NCBI GenBank assembly: GCA_018881555.1
Contig: JACAXG010000112.1
Coordinates: forward strand, 744,001-808,000
Direction of reading: 5' to 3'
Length of the DNA: 64,000 bases
From: Amblyornis subalaris
Taxonomy: Eukaryota; Chordata; Aves; Passeriformes; Ptilonorhynchidae
Made by a program: the position numbers and the translations under genes. The stretch's first letter is position 1. Every line of letters begins with the position of its first letter. A model generated the notes under the pieces. That model searched no databases and was not told the DNA's origin. It was given only the letters and a program-made list of their open reading frames with translations. Positions 12,648 to 26,680 of the stretch are shown here, piece by piece.

Positions 12648-13241
12648 TGTGTTGGTTTTGGCTAGGATGGAGTTAATTTTCTTCACGGTAGCTACTCGGG
12701 GGCTATGGTTTGTTTCTGTGCTGAAAACAGTGTTGATAACACGAAGATGTTTGGGTTATTGCTAAGCTGTGCTTACAGAGAGTCAAGGCCTTTTCTGCTT
12801 CTCACATCATGTCATCAGCCAGGCCTCTGAGGGTGCACAACAAGTAGACAGTGAACACAGCCAGGACAGCTGACCCCAACTGACCCAAGGGATATTCCAT
12901 ACCATATGGTATCATGCTCAGCATGTAAGGATGGGGGTAGAAGAAGGAAGCAGGGGATGTTTTTAGTGCTGGTGTTTGTCTTCCCAAGTCACTGTTATGC
13001 NCAGTGGAGCCCTGCTTTACTGGAGAGAGCTGAANACCTGTCTGCCCTTGGGAAGTGCTGAATGAACTCCTTGCTTTGCTTTGATTGCATATTCAGCTTT
13101 TGTTTACCTATTAAGCTGTCTTTATCTCAACTCATGAGTTTTCTCACTTTTACCTTTTTGATAATTCCCCTCATCCCACCATGGCAGTGTGAGTGAGCAG
13201 CTGCATGGGGTTTACTTCCCAGCTGGGGTTAAACCACAACA
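12648..13241 (+). mobile_element. Solo ERVL-type LTR, 594 bp, perfect 5-bp TSD
   Basis: Starts TGTGTTGGTTTTGGCT and ends GGGGTTAAACCACAACA, with TG...CA ends. It is flanked by the exact 5-bp direct repeat TAAAC (12643-12647 and 13242-13246). Hallmarks of a common avian class III LTR family are present: GAAAACAGTGTTGATAACAC, AAGGCCTTTTCTGCTTCTCA, a GGGATATTCCATACC block, AGAGCTGAA near the R region, and CTGTCTTTATCTCAACTC before the U5 end. The TATA position is degenerate (CATGTAAGGA, near 12920) and the polyadenylation site reads ATTAAG (near 13110), so promoter and 3'-end functions are probably lost. There is no internal sequence and no partner LTR, so it is a solo LTR. A related, truncated copy lies on the other strand at 54988-55449. 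Confidence 0.9.
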
Positions 13242-13244
13242 TAA

Positions 13245-14040
13245 ACAGATATAATCAAGTCGCAAAAAGGTGCTTCATGATCAGTAGATGGTCACTGTAA
13301 TTCAGTTAAGGATTAAATGCCTCNGAATAAGACCCATAAATAGCAATATATTGAGGGAGCTGTCCAATGTAGTTTAAGAATGAAATTACCGAAGGGAAAA
13401 TGGTTTGAAGATTTTACATATACGCTGTTAGACAAGTCATGTGCTCCAAGGCATTTGCAGGAAAGGCTATTGCACACTTTCATATAGTCACTTGACAATG
13501 GAAATGCTAAGGATGTGTCTTGAACTGCTTTTCACTCAGGGGAAAGGACAACAACAATCTGTCAGTAGGAAGATATCTCCATCTGCTCACAGATTTATGA
13601 ACAGTTACATATAGCATGACATGTGACATGGCCAATCATTGAAATTGAAGAGGTAGATTTAGTTTCTCAGCTTCTCATAAAATATTCTAAAATATGGATA
13701 GACCTTGAAGGACATGCNAAGAATGAAGCTAAAATTGAAACGCAACATCAATGAAAATATCTGTTACAAAATACCAATATATTTATAGTGATGTGTGTGA
13801 AAAGATGATGAAAAGATGCTCCTGTTAACAGAAAACTAGGTTTTAAATTATTTGCAAAGGTTTATTATAAGGATGAACATCCTTTAATTCACTTAATTTA
13901 TAATCCAGCACATGCTACTCTTATGGCATGTTCAAAATATCTTATAAATCCTACTGCTTCTGAGGGGCTTGATCTGCAAGCATTCAGTCGTTAGGAAATA
14001 ATGTCATAGTTTGATAAAGAAAAGTAGCACAGCATATTCC
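13245..14040. other. AT-rich DNA between LTR and GC-richer block
   Basis: I see no gene or recognisable repeat here. A minus-strand 61-codon frame at 13313-13498 contains an N and has no domain. Confidence 0.55.
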
Positions 14041-14044
14041 CAAA

Positions 14045-15430
14045 CACATATGACACCTCCCTTATCAGGCTGTTGGGCTTACCTGATCATATGAGCTTGG
14101 GAACACAGCAGACTCTCCCTCCAAGATCACCTGTACNTCCTGTGGCAGGGGGTCCTGCTCTAGTGCCCAGGTTTCTCCCCATTCTACTTGATTGCCTAAT
14201 CTGCCCTTTAGTGAGGCTGAGCACATGCTGATACCATGTTACACTACATATACACACCTACGCACATATATACACATGGCTAGTGTCACATAGGTCAGAG
14301 ACAGACATATGCTCTCACAAACATAGTACCAGCTGCCTCATCCTGCTCCCCTCTCTGTCTGAGCAGGATGGAGTTCTACTACTGAGAATATGTACCTATA
14401 CAGACGTACATGGTGATTCACTCCAGCAACCGGCCTGACAGTCTGCCCAGTAGCTAGCTCTGGATCCCAGTCTCCCCAGTTGCTGGTACCTGGCCATATA
14501 ACTTCCCTCGGCTGCAGCTGCTTGCCAGTGCAGGCCATCTCACCCCCACTCACACCCTCTTTGGGACTCTCCTGGTCCCAAAAACCATCTTCCACCCTAA
14601 ACTGCCTCCCCCACCAAGCTGTTGCTCTTAGAGGTTCACTAGTGTTCTCATTGCCAGAGCTGGGCCTTAGAGATCTGTACTTCTCACTTCCAGGCTTTTT
14701 CGCCCACTAGCTTGGCTTGATGTCCCTCCAGTAGTGACCACAGACTTACAGCATTCATTCTGCTTGCTGACAGCATAGACTCTCCATGCACACACATGCA
14801 CAGACAGTACAGAGCTCCTTGCAGAAAACAGTCAAAGGTGGAGTAGTGAAGAGACATGACTGACTGCAACGGTCATGCACAGGGCATGGCCAGGCAAGCA
14901 GATTCTTCAGCCTCTTCTTAAGTGCAAATGGACCTTTTTTCCCTTATTCCTCTGTTTCCCTACACTTGGTCCCCACCAATGCACTCAAAGTTCTTTTTTC
15001 CACCTTTGGTGTCTCCTTTAAGCATCCCATAGTTCTGTATAATCTCCAAATGCTTTTTTCCCCAAATCCACAATATGTCTCATAACCCCTCCCATTATTC
15101 CAAAAGGTGGCAAGGTGCCCCGGAGAGCTGGTTCTGATGATTCCTCCGGATGGGTTTCATGTGTTGCCAACAAGGCTGATGGCTGTGCTGGGAGAGCCCT
15201 GGGAGTTGCTCAGACAAGGCATTCATTCCTTGGGAGTCTGTGATTTGGATTTCTGCCTNCTCCTGTGTCCCTGTGGTCTTCTGGGTTTGTGAAGAGGGAC
15301 CTTTAATGGGATGCTGGCTCTCCTGTGTGGGCCTGGGAGCAACAAGGACAGGTTATTAACCAAGTTACTGTCCCTGCCATTGTTTCTCTCTGCCTTCTTT
15401 CGTGGGTGCAGATTAGCTTCTCGTCACTTA
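14045..15430. other. Unidentified GC-richer block, possibly an unclassified repeat
   Basis: About 1.4 kb is clearly richer in GC than the flanking DNA. It contains a pyrimidine-rich stretch on the plus strand (14930-15075), a short CA/TA-rich segment (14249-14280) and overlapping short frames on both strands. Nothing matches CR1. I could not establish TG...CA LTR termini, target-site duplications or protein domains. The composition jump on both sides resembles the LTRs elsewhere in the window, so an old LTR, an ERV internal fragment or an unnamed repeat is possible. An untranslated exon or CpG-poor regulatory block cannot be ruled out. Edges are approximate. Confidence 0.4.
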
Positions 15431-15434
15431 ACCT

Positions 15435-18400
15435 AACACAAACTAACTTCAAAGGCTTCTGGTATCAGAATTACACTAAAACACTTCACTCGAATATTCT
15501 ATAAGTTTTCCTGACAATGTATGCTTTGGGACCTGTCAGAGGATGATATTCAATTTTGATATTGTATTTAAGATGCTTATCAGTCAGTTTTTTGCCTAAC
15601 TTAGGGATTCTAATGTGCAGCCTTGGACTGTTACTAATGTAAAAATGTTGCTGACTTGCCAAAAGGAAAAAAAGGGGTAACAGTACAAAAATATTTCAGA
15701 GAAATTAAGGTCTTTCAACTGTTCTACTGTAACAGTTGCAAATGCATATGCAAGGCTTAGATATACAGGTACTACTAAGTAGTAGTGTGTGATGAAGTAG
15801 TATAACATTTTTGGTTTTAAATAAATAGAACTATATATTAAAATGTCAAAGATGAAAATGATAAATACATCTTGTGAAAAGACAACTGTAGACTTCCCCA
15901 TCACTTGCACTGTACTGGCCATATTAAAATAAATAAGGTGCTACAAGTGCAATTTTGTCAGAGTTCTATGCATATAAGCACACTGAAAGACTACATCTGG
16001 TCTAGTGTGTCTAATGTGCCAGAGGCTAGTTGTCTGGTGAGCTGATCTAACTTTGTCTGCATATTCTGCAATCCAGTTTGGCCCCGGTCAAAATCACATC
16101 AGTACCAGAGTTCAGGCTGTTGCCCTGTATCTTTGAGTGTGTCAGTAGTATGGTAGTATACCAAACAGTGTTCTCCTGTACTCTACAGTTTGAAGGACTT
16201 TGGAACAAGTGTATTAAATTGCATATCTGCACAGTTAAATAACTTTGCTTCTCCATTCACACCTGGGTCCTGATCCCTGACTCTCAACACTATATAAATA
16301 TTTTTTTGAGTCTTGCTTTTATATTGATCATTGAAAATTATGAAGATGGTCTCAGGGCATTTTTGGGAAGGCAGAGAAACGGTACTATATGCCCAAGTAA
16401 CTTTTGGATCAGACAGAAGGGCTGTCTGATCAGTGGTGGCCACTTAATGTTGTCAGGGGTGGGGGGTGTTTGGGCTATTATGACCACAAATTTTGGGATA
16501 TGCTAATTAGTTTTAGCATACTGTTTTCTTGTTTTAAACACTTTGGTCAAGTCTTGACTACTGTATAAAAAAACTGGTGATGAGTGCTTTGATACAATTC
16601 AGTACTGAATACTGCACCCACTTTACATAGTAGTTATATTTTCGCAGTAAAGAAGTGTTTGCAACGGAGCAGGGAATCTTGTCTACAGACACTGCTTGCT
16701 AGCAACCTACCTTTTTTGAAGCCATGGATATTTTCTTTTACTTTTATTAAAAATTCATGATATTCTACTTTGATATCACTTAGAAATTCTGAGATCTGAC
16801 TGATTTAAAATAATCTGAATTATATAACCTTCTAAAAGAACCTGTAGTAAATTTATTTGGTTTCTGATGGGATCTCTTGTACTGGTTCCCAAACTACACC
16901 TAAATATTACCAATTTAAATCAGCTTTCTCTTTTTCCTTAGTTGTGATCCATACTCTTATTCTCTTTGACCCTGACAACTCACATCTGCTCTTATCCAGT
17001 TTTTGTGTACTTATACATCAACATTTTTTAGCATCCCATATTTATTGCTTTTTTTTGCTTATACTTTTTCAATAATACACGAATTATTTTTCCCAAGTTT
17101 ATGTTCTACTTTACATTTATAACTTTACAGTAACAAAATGACAATCTGAAAATGTCCCTCAGAATTCTGCTTACTTAAAATGAGTTTTCCACCTCTCAAG
17201 GCTTTTTAATATTTAGAATCAGGCCCCACAAAGGTATCTACTCAAGAAAATAGACAGTAATTTTAGAGACATTCTCATGTGTCTATTCAGTTAATACTTT
17301 CTAAACTGGGCATTAAAGGGGCTGGAAGCACTTAAGTTACAATGCTATTTTGTGTGCTTTCTATCCAAATTGAGCTTTTTAGGATAAATACACTGACATA
17401 CCATGAAAAATTTCACACAGTAAATTCTGCCTGTCATTTATACCTATATTTTAAAAGTAGTTGCACTTTTAGAGACAGTAAGTAGTACTACTTAAAACAC
17501 TTTTATGTCTTTCTGTCTTGTAATTGTTGATATAAAATAAGGAAATGAAATATTGTTTTAATTAGCATTATCATAGCCATCAAAAGAACCACAGGCATAT
17601 AAATGCTTTACTAGAAGGCTGGCATAGTTCAAATCAATTCACTCAAACACCTGCTAACTAGTATGTATTGCCTTTAAAAAGTAAGATTAGCACCTGCCAT
17701 TTGACGTGCGAGGAAGGGAATGCTGCCATTTAACAAATGTTTTTATTGTTTTCCTTTGAGAATCTGTCTTTTCCAGAAAATTAGATAAGATAGTCGTAGT
17801 TACTAAAGAAATCCATTGTGAGAGAAACATCCAATATTTTTCTCCCTGTCAAATGAAAATTTAACATCTTCCCTTGCCTATCTATAAGTAGTTGAAGAGA
17901 TAATTTTGTTTATAAACAAAATATGCAATTCAATACTAAAAAACCTCTGCAATTATGGCATCCATCGTACAAATCATAAACCCATTGTTGTGCAATAAAA
18001 ATTGTAATCGGTTTCATAGTGTTGGCACTACTATTAATATCACTTATTGCATACAAACAAAGCCCCTGCTAATAAAACAAAAGACATCTCTTTCACATGA
18101 ATGCTTTTTCCAGTGAGGCACACAAGATAGGTACACACAAAAGATTTTGTAAAGATTTTGATAAATGAGCCAATAATTCCTTGTCAGCTTCTGAAGAAAT
18201 ATAAATATGTAGGATCTTGGGCTGGATTCAGGTCTGTGGAAACACACCCAAAACGAGACGTATTCGTGCAGTGGTGTCTATAAGACATTTACCTGACTTA
18301 CTGCTATTGTCATTATTTGGAGTTCAATTCATTTGTATATTTGTAGGTGTGTAGCGGCAATGAAATGAGTTTAAGGCAAAATTGAACTTCATCTGCCCAG

Positions 18401-19630
18401 CCATTTCAGGTGGGGTGGGCTATCCAATCAAACCCCTAGCTGCTGCCCAGAAGAATGTAAGATTCCTGCAAATCCTGTTTTCTGTCTAATGTTCTGTGGT
18501 GTTGAACATCACACCTCAACTAACAGCAGTGCTTTAATCTAACATTAGCTTCTGTCAACAGTTCTACAAAGCTGTTAATGGCCTATAAGTAGTTTCTGTG
18601 GTGGAACAGTTTAAGAAAGCATTTTACTTTGCTGCTTGTATTTGCTACGGGCTTGATTAATTTGATCACACATACTCATCTCTGGCAATTTAAGATGATT
18701 TGGGGCATTCTGCCTGGAAGCCAGGTTTCACTCAAGATAAATCCGTCCCTTGATGTTCTCATAGATATCGAGTACTATCTTCTTGTCCTGTATCAGATAT
18801 CCTAGGGAAAAATCAAATGGCAAAAGGTGTTGATTATGTATGTACTTTTGATTAAACCATTAGTGCTGCTTGAGATGTCTGGATTATTCAAGATAGATTA
18901 GGCAGATTTTTAATAAGATCGTGCCCTTCTGGAGCAGCTATTAGAGGAGCAGCTGTTGGAGGCCGGCCAGGTTTCTGTGACTGATCCTCATTGAGAGCTC
19001 AAATATGAATACCTATGCCTTGATTTAGTTACTTATACAAATGGTGTCTAATACCATTTAACAGATCCTAGAATAATAGTCCAGGTTTCCTTGTTGTAAG
19101 TCAAATGTTTTCCACAAATCCAGATTCACATCTGCCAGGTTCAGTGGATGTCTTGGAAATAATATTATTTCTCCAACACATTCAATTGAAAGTTGATTAA
19201 GTTTTGATATGTGTTAGAAATATTAATTATAAGCTGCTGGAATTGCATACCAACTATGAAGACATGTTTCTTAAAAAAAGACCTAATACCATTGTAGATA
19301 TCTAGAATATTTTACCTGATTACCACCCTCTTTTGCAGAGGAGAATAGACCTATATGCCTGCCCTCCTGCAGGTGTCTCAGGTGCCTATAGTGCAGGCAT
19401 AAGGTTTCTGTATACAGGCAACTGACTACATTCAGTGTTTAAAAACAAACGTTTAATCCCATCTGAGATGCTCTGAGATTCAGACAAACTTCCAACAGGC
19501 ATTAGAGTAATAAACTGGTGTATGTACTGTAATATCTACTGTACTTACCCTAAATTTTCTTCGCTGACAATGGAGAGAAACAAGAAATTTTAGGATGCAA
19601 TTTATCATACTTAGTTTAGGTGAGTTCTAG
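15435..19630. other. AT-rich unique DNA, no gene recognised
   Basis: No gene or repeat family was recognised. Frames such as 15596-15922 (minus, 108 codons) are hydrophobic and AT-driven with no domain. The stretch 18560-18970 is more complex in composition and includes one GGCCGGCC site near 18961, but it cannot be assigned. Confidence 0.55.
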
Positions 19631-19633
19631 CAG

Positions 19634-20251
19634 GAGACAAATCATGAGACAGTGATGTGCCCTTGCCACAGAGTCTAATGGTATCCTAGGCTGCATTAGG
19701 AGTGATGCTAGCAGGGTGAGGGAGGTGATCTTTCCCCTCTGCTCAACACTGATGAGGCCACACTTGGAGTCCTGTCTCTGGTTCTGGGCTCCTCAGTGTA
19801 AGAGAGACATGGACATACTGGAGGCAGTCCACTAAAAAGCCAGAAAGATGATTTGAAGACATCTTCTATGTAAGAAAAGACTGATAACTGGGACTGCTTA
19901 GTCTAGAGAAGAGAAGACTTGGGTGGATCTTATCAATGTATATAAAAACCTGAGAGGAGGCTATAAAGAAGACAAAGCCAAGTACATTACAGTGGTGTGC
20001 AGTGACAAGTCCAGAGGCAATGGGAACAAACTGAATCAGAGGATATTCCCTATATATCCCTGTTCCCTATATCAGGAAGCACATTTCCACTGTCATCAGG
20101 GTGACTGAACCCTGCAGGTGTTGCTCAAGAGAAGTTGTGAAGCCATCTGGACATGATCCTGGATAGCTAAATCTAGGTGGCCCTGCCTGGGTTGGACCAG
20201 ATGACCTCCAGAGATCACTTCCACTCTCAACCATTCTGTGATTCTGTGATC
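19634..20251 (+). mobile_element. CR1 LINE 3' fragment, about 620 bp
   Basis: Plus-strand copy of the last part of CR1: the end of ORF2, a short 3' UTR and the octamer tail. Recognisable blocks include GATGTGCCCTTG, GATGAGGCCACACTTGGAGT, GGGCTCCTCAGTGTAAGAG, CTTATCAATGTATATAAA, GACCAGATGACCTCCAGAG and the tail ATTCTGTGATTCTGTGAT (20233-20250). Compared with the CR1 pattern as I remember it, the segment around 20120-20145 appears to lack part of the sequence before CCATCTGGACATG, which suggests a small internal deletion. The 5' end is truncated at an approximate position. The coding part is broken by stops, so no protein is expected. The ATTCTGTG tail differs from the ATTCTATG tails at 7698 and 31295, which points to different subfamilies. 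Confidence 0.88.
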
Positions 20252-20254
20252 TTG

Positions 20255-23200
20255 TTCTCTCCAATGGGCTTAAAAGGCACACTAGGGTAGGTATCTTAGT
20301 TGTAATATTNAAAGTATCATTAAGAATAAAGAATCCCATCTCTGTTTCTATTTAGATGTTTGTTTCTTCTAAAATCACAGTATCATGAATATTAGAGAAG
20401 CAGAACTTTACATGGTGACTGTCAAAACAACCTACTAGCTAATTTAAAATTTCCGAAATTAAGCAAAAACTTTCATTTTGTATCAGTCCTGTTCCAAATT
20501 TCTTGCATAAATGTTCTTACTTTTAGTCTTTTTTCCTTCTTCCTCATGACAGCAAGTTCTAAAAGCTAGTCTTTCATTCACTGCTCTCAGGTGGATGATT
20601 TTTTCAGGTAGTAATTAAGGTTGCAGTAAAGGACCACCTGCTTCTCAGATAAGCCAAAACACACAGAGTTTTTATTCATCACATCATAGCAGTTTGAAAG
20701 ATTTTAAGAAGCTTCCAGACGTGGCTTTGAAATGTGGTTCTATGAAATGAAGTGCAATTATTTGGGATTCAAAAGCCTGTTTTGTTGTTTAAGACATAAC
20801 ATAATTCTTCAATTTGATGATACAAGAATGTATCCACATGTAAGACCTAACAGGAATTCTCTTTGTCAACAGAAAAAAAAATGGTAGAAGAGGGGAGAGA
20901 GTGGAAAGGGAATAGGGGAGGGAAGGGCAAAGTTTCCGTTCAGTTGAAGACAGCAAGGAAAATACTGGTAAAGGAAGCAAAGCCCAACAAATTAGTAAAA
21001 ATTCTAGTTTAATTCTCAACCAGAAAATCTAAGACCTGTAAATCACTACAACATATTAACAATTTTGACAATGTTAAAGACACATTTTCCCTTCAAAACA
21101 GTATAAATAAGAACAAACCAGGAAACTAATTAACTAACTAACTAAATTTAAAAAAGCAAAATCCTTCATGGTACAAGAATGTTAAAATTATCTTGTAAAT
21201 GAGATCATCTTTAGATTCAAGTACTATAATTATGTTTTCAGAACTTGAAATTACTATATATGACCAGAATAGATCAGCAAATAAGGTCATCTGTATATTG
21301 ATCTACTGACATGCTTTGAACTAATTTATCATTAAACACCACCACAAAACCATAAAAACCATGTCGTAGTAGAAAAGATTGCAAATTTCACAAAGATATA
21401 TAATGAAAGATATATATTTTGATGCTGAGATTCTTGTTAGAAATATTTTTTAGAAAGTAATTTAGAATGTAAATATTTTATAGGATTAAAACAGAAACCT
21501 AGCATTATTCTTAGTGCAATTAAATTTTTGTATTAAATTTTTTAAAAAGGCTGTTATACTACATCTCCGGTGCTCTTTACATAGGGGTTTGCTACATGGA
21601 TATTTGTACTACATTGAAATGAAAAAGCCTATCCTACTAAAAAAATAATAGAAGTATGCAAACTGCTGTAGGGGACAATCATATCTATTTATATACTGGA
21701 AAAGAAAACAAACACTTCACTGGAAGACATTTTATGTGCTTTATAAAGCTTTGCAAATACTTGGCTTAGTACCATAATGATACTCTGTTTGAGTTCTTTA
21801 AAACAATTTCAGTCATACTCCTGAGTAACTTACAGTGTTTAAATTAAGTTTCAATTATGGATTTAAGGAAATGCAAATTTTGAATGTTCAAATTTTTTGA
21901 AAATTCAAATCAATTTATTTTGCTATTCACATTTTTATCTTGACATTGCTTTGGCAGATTTATGTCCCTTAAAGAAAACAGTTTTCTCTTTCCCCTATGA
22001 AGCATATTCCACATGAAGCTAAGATCATATATTTTCATGTAAATATTTTTTCTGTCTCTAAGATAGGAGCTGTGATTTAAGCAATTGAAATATTGAACTT
22101 ATTTAAATTTCTGTAACAAAAAGATTATATCACTCCTAACTTCAATGATCTATTTTTCCTAAGGCTCTCAAGAGAATAGGAAATATTTTTTGTTACTCTC
22201 TATGGCAATTTTATTTTTCATTAATTAAATGTGCTTGCTGCTGAAGAGACACAATGGGTTGGGGATTTTTTTACAGACTGAATAACCTTTTCACAATCAA
22301 CTCATTCTGAGCCTAAGGCATAGCAGGCAAACTGAAAACACTTCACTTTGATACTGCTTCCAGAAACATGACCTATAAACCACAGAATTTTCTACAATAG
22401 CTGCCTGGCACCGATCCTACAGCCTTTTTCTTTCCTTGAACTTTGACATGTCCTGAGAAAGTACCACATACTTCTTGCCTCATATCAAAGAGGGTTAGAA
22501 ATCAGGGACTTATCATTTCAGTATTTAGCATATCTGTATCTGAAAATATGAGGTTTATTCTATAGAAAGATACATTTCGTGTAAAAGATGATACTCAAAT
22601 TTTTTAAAACAGGCCAAGACAATACTTGCAAAGGGTTGTCAGCATGCAATTATGATTGAAGGGCATGATTTCATTAATCTGGTAACTGTAAACATGAAAA
22701 GTAATGCAATTAGTTGTCTGAAGCTCTTGTGTGGATTTTCGTTTGGGGGTGTTTTTTGTTGTTGTTTTGAGCAGTAATACAATATTTTTCTATGTTATTT
22801 TAGGATTGTCTGCTTTTCTCCCCTCATTTTTTTTTNAAATGTATAGATATGTGAGGTAGCAGGAAGTCAATATCAAAAGCTTGCATCTTGCCAATACAAC
22901 TACTCTGTTGTGAACAAACTACTTGTCTCACTCTGCTCTTGATACCTTTTGAAAATATACTGGTTCCAACATAAAAGGTGGAAAGCATTGTTTCTTCTAC
23001 ACTGATTTCCAGTCTTCCTTCCTTTCTGCCTTCAAATATGATATCAATAGGCAACTAGAGAAACTTTGCTCTAAGGACAGTTACCTCGTTTTAGACAGAT
23101 CTACCACCCATTTTAAGTGTAGAGGAACTTGCTTACTGAGATGCCCAGCTAATGCATTCTGAGAGACATAGCATTGGCTAGAAGTATCAAAACATATGAT

Positions 23201-26200
23201 GTATATCCACTAAATGTCTGGTCCATAATCCTGAAAAATTACTGGGCATTTCAATTTCATGCTACAAAGAAGTAACTAATACTGGATCATAGAAATAAAT
23301 AAATTCTCTTCTGTATAGTTGTATAGTTCTGTATAATCACAACCTCAGGAGGTCTAGGTTGTGATATGAATTTTTACACAACGAAGAATGTATTCATGCC
23401 TCTTTCCCTCAGTTACAATACAGGAGCAACACCTTGTGTTGTTGAATCCAGTTACAAACAGATGGTAGTAGATGTTGTGATGTAAAACGTCCAGTTTTAC
23501 ATCAAGTAGCATTCCTCTATCATAAAAGACTGCCTTAAGGGTATATTGATAACATATTTGCAAGATATGTTGTATGCAAAAAATGGAAAACTTTTTAAAA
23601 GTGTAGAAATATTGTGCTTACCGAGAACACGGAATATAGCAATGTTTATGGCTTGGCTAGATAGAGCTAAATAAGCTTGTTATGATTCTATTTAGAATAA
23701 AACAAAAATGTATTTGGTCTGAATATGTTTTCATATTCTTTATAGGAAAAAAAGGTGCTAAAATATTCATGTAATCTGCTTCAGGAATACAGCTTTTTTC
23801 CTTTTTATCCTTAGATTTTTTTTCCTTCCTATACAAGCATTCATTTTGTTTGTCCTAGATAAGTTTTGCTATTAACCACTAAACTAAAAGTGTTACCAAC
23901 TTTTAATGTGCTGTTTTTCAGTTTTAATAGCTTTTATTTTCTTTACTTACCATGTAAATTAAAAGAAAGTAAAAANTAAGTTTAAAATTACATATATCAT
24001 ATGAATATGTCTTTATCAAAAATGACAGCCTGCATTTAAACCCAATTCTGCTGTTAACTGATCCAGTAAACATCATATCATATGGCAAGATCAACACCTG
24101 GCTTTGAAAAAGACAGCTAGTATAACAGTTTTCTATTTCTCACCCATGGGACTGCACTTGCAACCACTAAGTGTATTGTTACTTTGCCAAGTACTTGCTT
24201 TATCTCCAAGACTTTTGTTGCACTGTATCTAAACCATAGTAGTTTGCCTTCCAGCAGGTTAGACTTAGCTCTCCAAGTCTGGGGGTTTATGGTGGGTTTT
24301 TCCAATCATATAAGGCTGAGGTATTGATCAATTACTACATAAGTTGATACATTGAATTTGACCATTCTTAATTGTTTTTTTAATTCTAAAAAGGAAATTT
24401 TTAATTGCACAGTCAAAACCACTTGTTCCATTCTTGCTGCTTTTTTCCTTCCTGTGAACACAGCAACATGAAAAAAGTTTATCATAGCAGGTACCTTAAG
24501 ACTGGAAAAGTCTTAGGTAGCTTCCTACTACAGGCATTTGCAAGTGATCCCTCAGGCATCTTTGTTCAAACTGATTCCATTTTTTACTTCACTTGGCATT
24601 GAAAATAAATGAACTAGAGATTAGGCTAAAGTCTTCAGGCTATTAAGTCAAAGCTAAAAACTTTACATTATGGACTTACTAGTAGATCCCCTGTGTGTCT
24701 TCATTTTTTAAAGTATTATGCATCAAGACATTCCCATATCATAGGAGAAAAACAAATAAATTATTGGTTAAGACAGCAGATCCCCTCAGGGTCCCTGTCA
24801 GACCTGGATGTGTTGACCTGAATTTCTGTCCTAGAATTTTAATCTGGCATCAAAGGAAAAACTTCGGGTTTTAATGTATTTTGGATAGCCTTATTATCTG
24901 TAAATTTAACCTTACGGTATTTGCCTCCTAGAAGTTTTTTTTCTAAAGAATAAACTCTTAATTCACCATTTCTTTCTGTCGAATAAAAAANCAAGTTTTT
25001 TGTTATGTATCTCATGATAATTGAAGCATGTAATAGATAAAATTTGTTTAACTGAACAGAATTAGGCTGATTGAGCTATTGAACATATATGCTCAAATGT
25101 TATTAAAAGACAACCTCCAAACTTTTTTCTGTTTTTTTTTTTTTAAATATATTTCTCTTTTTTGCTCACTTAATATGCTGGATACAAGTACTCAGAATAA
25201 TCCAATGCTGCTTCTTTATAGTGTTATTACTAATCCAATAATAGATGTATGATAGTGCATCATAGCTAGAGAAGGGAAACAAGAAAAAAATCTGATTCTA
25301 GTTAATCTATTGCCATTTGAAAACTATCTATCAATGTTTACTTTCAGATACAAAATCTGCTCTGAGTATAAATATAAGCAGACATTGAAGTGTTGGCATT
25401 TAGGATGCATAAATAAATCTCGGTTTGGCAAAGCAAAGCATTTAAATATGTACATGATGTCTATGAATTTCAGCAAGACCGAAATAAAACTAACACTCTT
25501 GAGTTAGGGTCACGGTCAGCTAACTTTTAAAGTAAAGCATAATAGCTTTGTTCACAGCATAATACAGACTAAAAGGTGCAAAGTTGAAAGCATTTTAATC
25601 ATAGATGTGTTGTAAGCAACATTAAATAGTATTGTGGTACTGTATTATGCAGACAAACAATGACGCAAGCAGAAGAATAATCATACATGCACACACCTAT
25701 CCACACACAATATTCCTTTACCTATTCATGCATATTCATCAACAACTGAATTAGCAATGTTGTATTGCTTCACATTTTAATCTATAGTCCTCTGCTATTC
25801 TCTTGTCTAGTATAACTGTTGATATCTGAAATTATTATGGCTTGTTCTGTAAAACATATTTTTATTTGTTTTTAGAAAANAGTTCACATTTCCAAGCACT
25901 GAAATTATCATAGTATAAAAGATGTTTTCCAATACTTGCTGATTCCGATTTCCTTTAAAGCCTTTTAAGTCTTAGATTTGGATTAAAGAACCTTTGTTTT
26001 AAAGAGGGAATAGTCCATTGCTTAAAGGCCCCCTTTTTCCTTAAAGCTGAAATCCAATTGGCAAAATTGTAAATTACATTATTTAAATTTAAATTACATT
26101 TACATTTTTTAACAGGAGCAAAGATTGCAAAACTAAATGTCTCAGTGTAAAATGGATTATCTGTAATGATATACTAGTGAAGTATTATTTGCATGAAAAT

Positions 26201-26679
26201 AAACTTTGTGAAAATTGTATATGATAGTAATATTCAAATAAATATGACTTCTTAGTTGAGCCTACATGTGAGTTATTCACATGCTTTGTTTTAACAAAAG
26301 TGGTCCCTACAAGGTGTACCAATGCCACCTACAAATTTATAACTGTAGTGGTATTGTTAATAAAGGAGTAGTCTTGTGAAGTGGNTCCATCTGAAATACT
26401 TAGCAAGGACAAATATAGACAGCATCTGTTTCTGAAACTCAAGTGGTTGTAGACATAATTAAAGAAGATGAAGGAACAAATATGTTTACATAAGGGTTAA
26501 TTATCTTGAAACCATTCATTTTGTTGGAACTCCTGTTCATTTGCAAAGATAAAAATAAGTTTCGGAAAAGGACCAAGTTTGGGGTTTTTTAATAAATAAC
26601 TGCTGATTTTTAGTGAAAAAGCTCTACAGATATGAGAAAGACCTTTAAACTTATCTTCTTTGATTTTCTCTTTCTTTTA
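20255..26679. other. AT-rich unique DNA, no gene recognised
   Basis: More than 6 kb with no repeat family that I recognise and no convincing coding frame. Short purine-rich and T-rich low-complexity runs occur (for example 20872-20940 and 25130-25145). Short frames on both strands appear random. Confidence 0.55.
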
Positions 26680-26680
26680 G

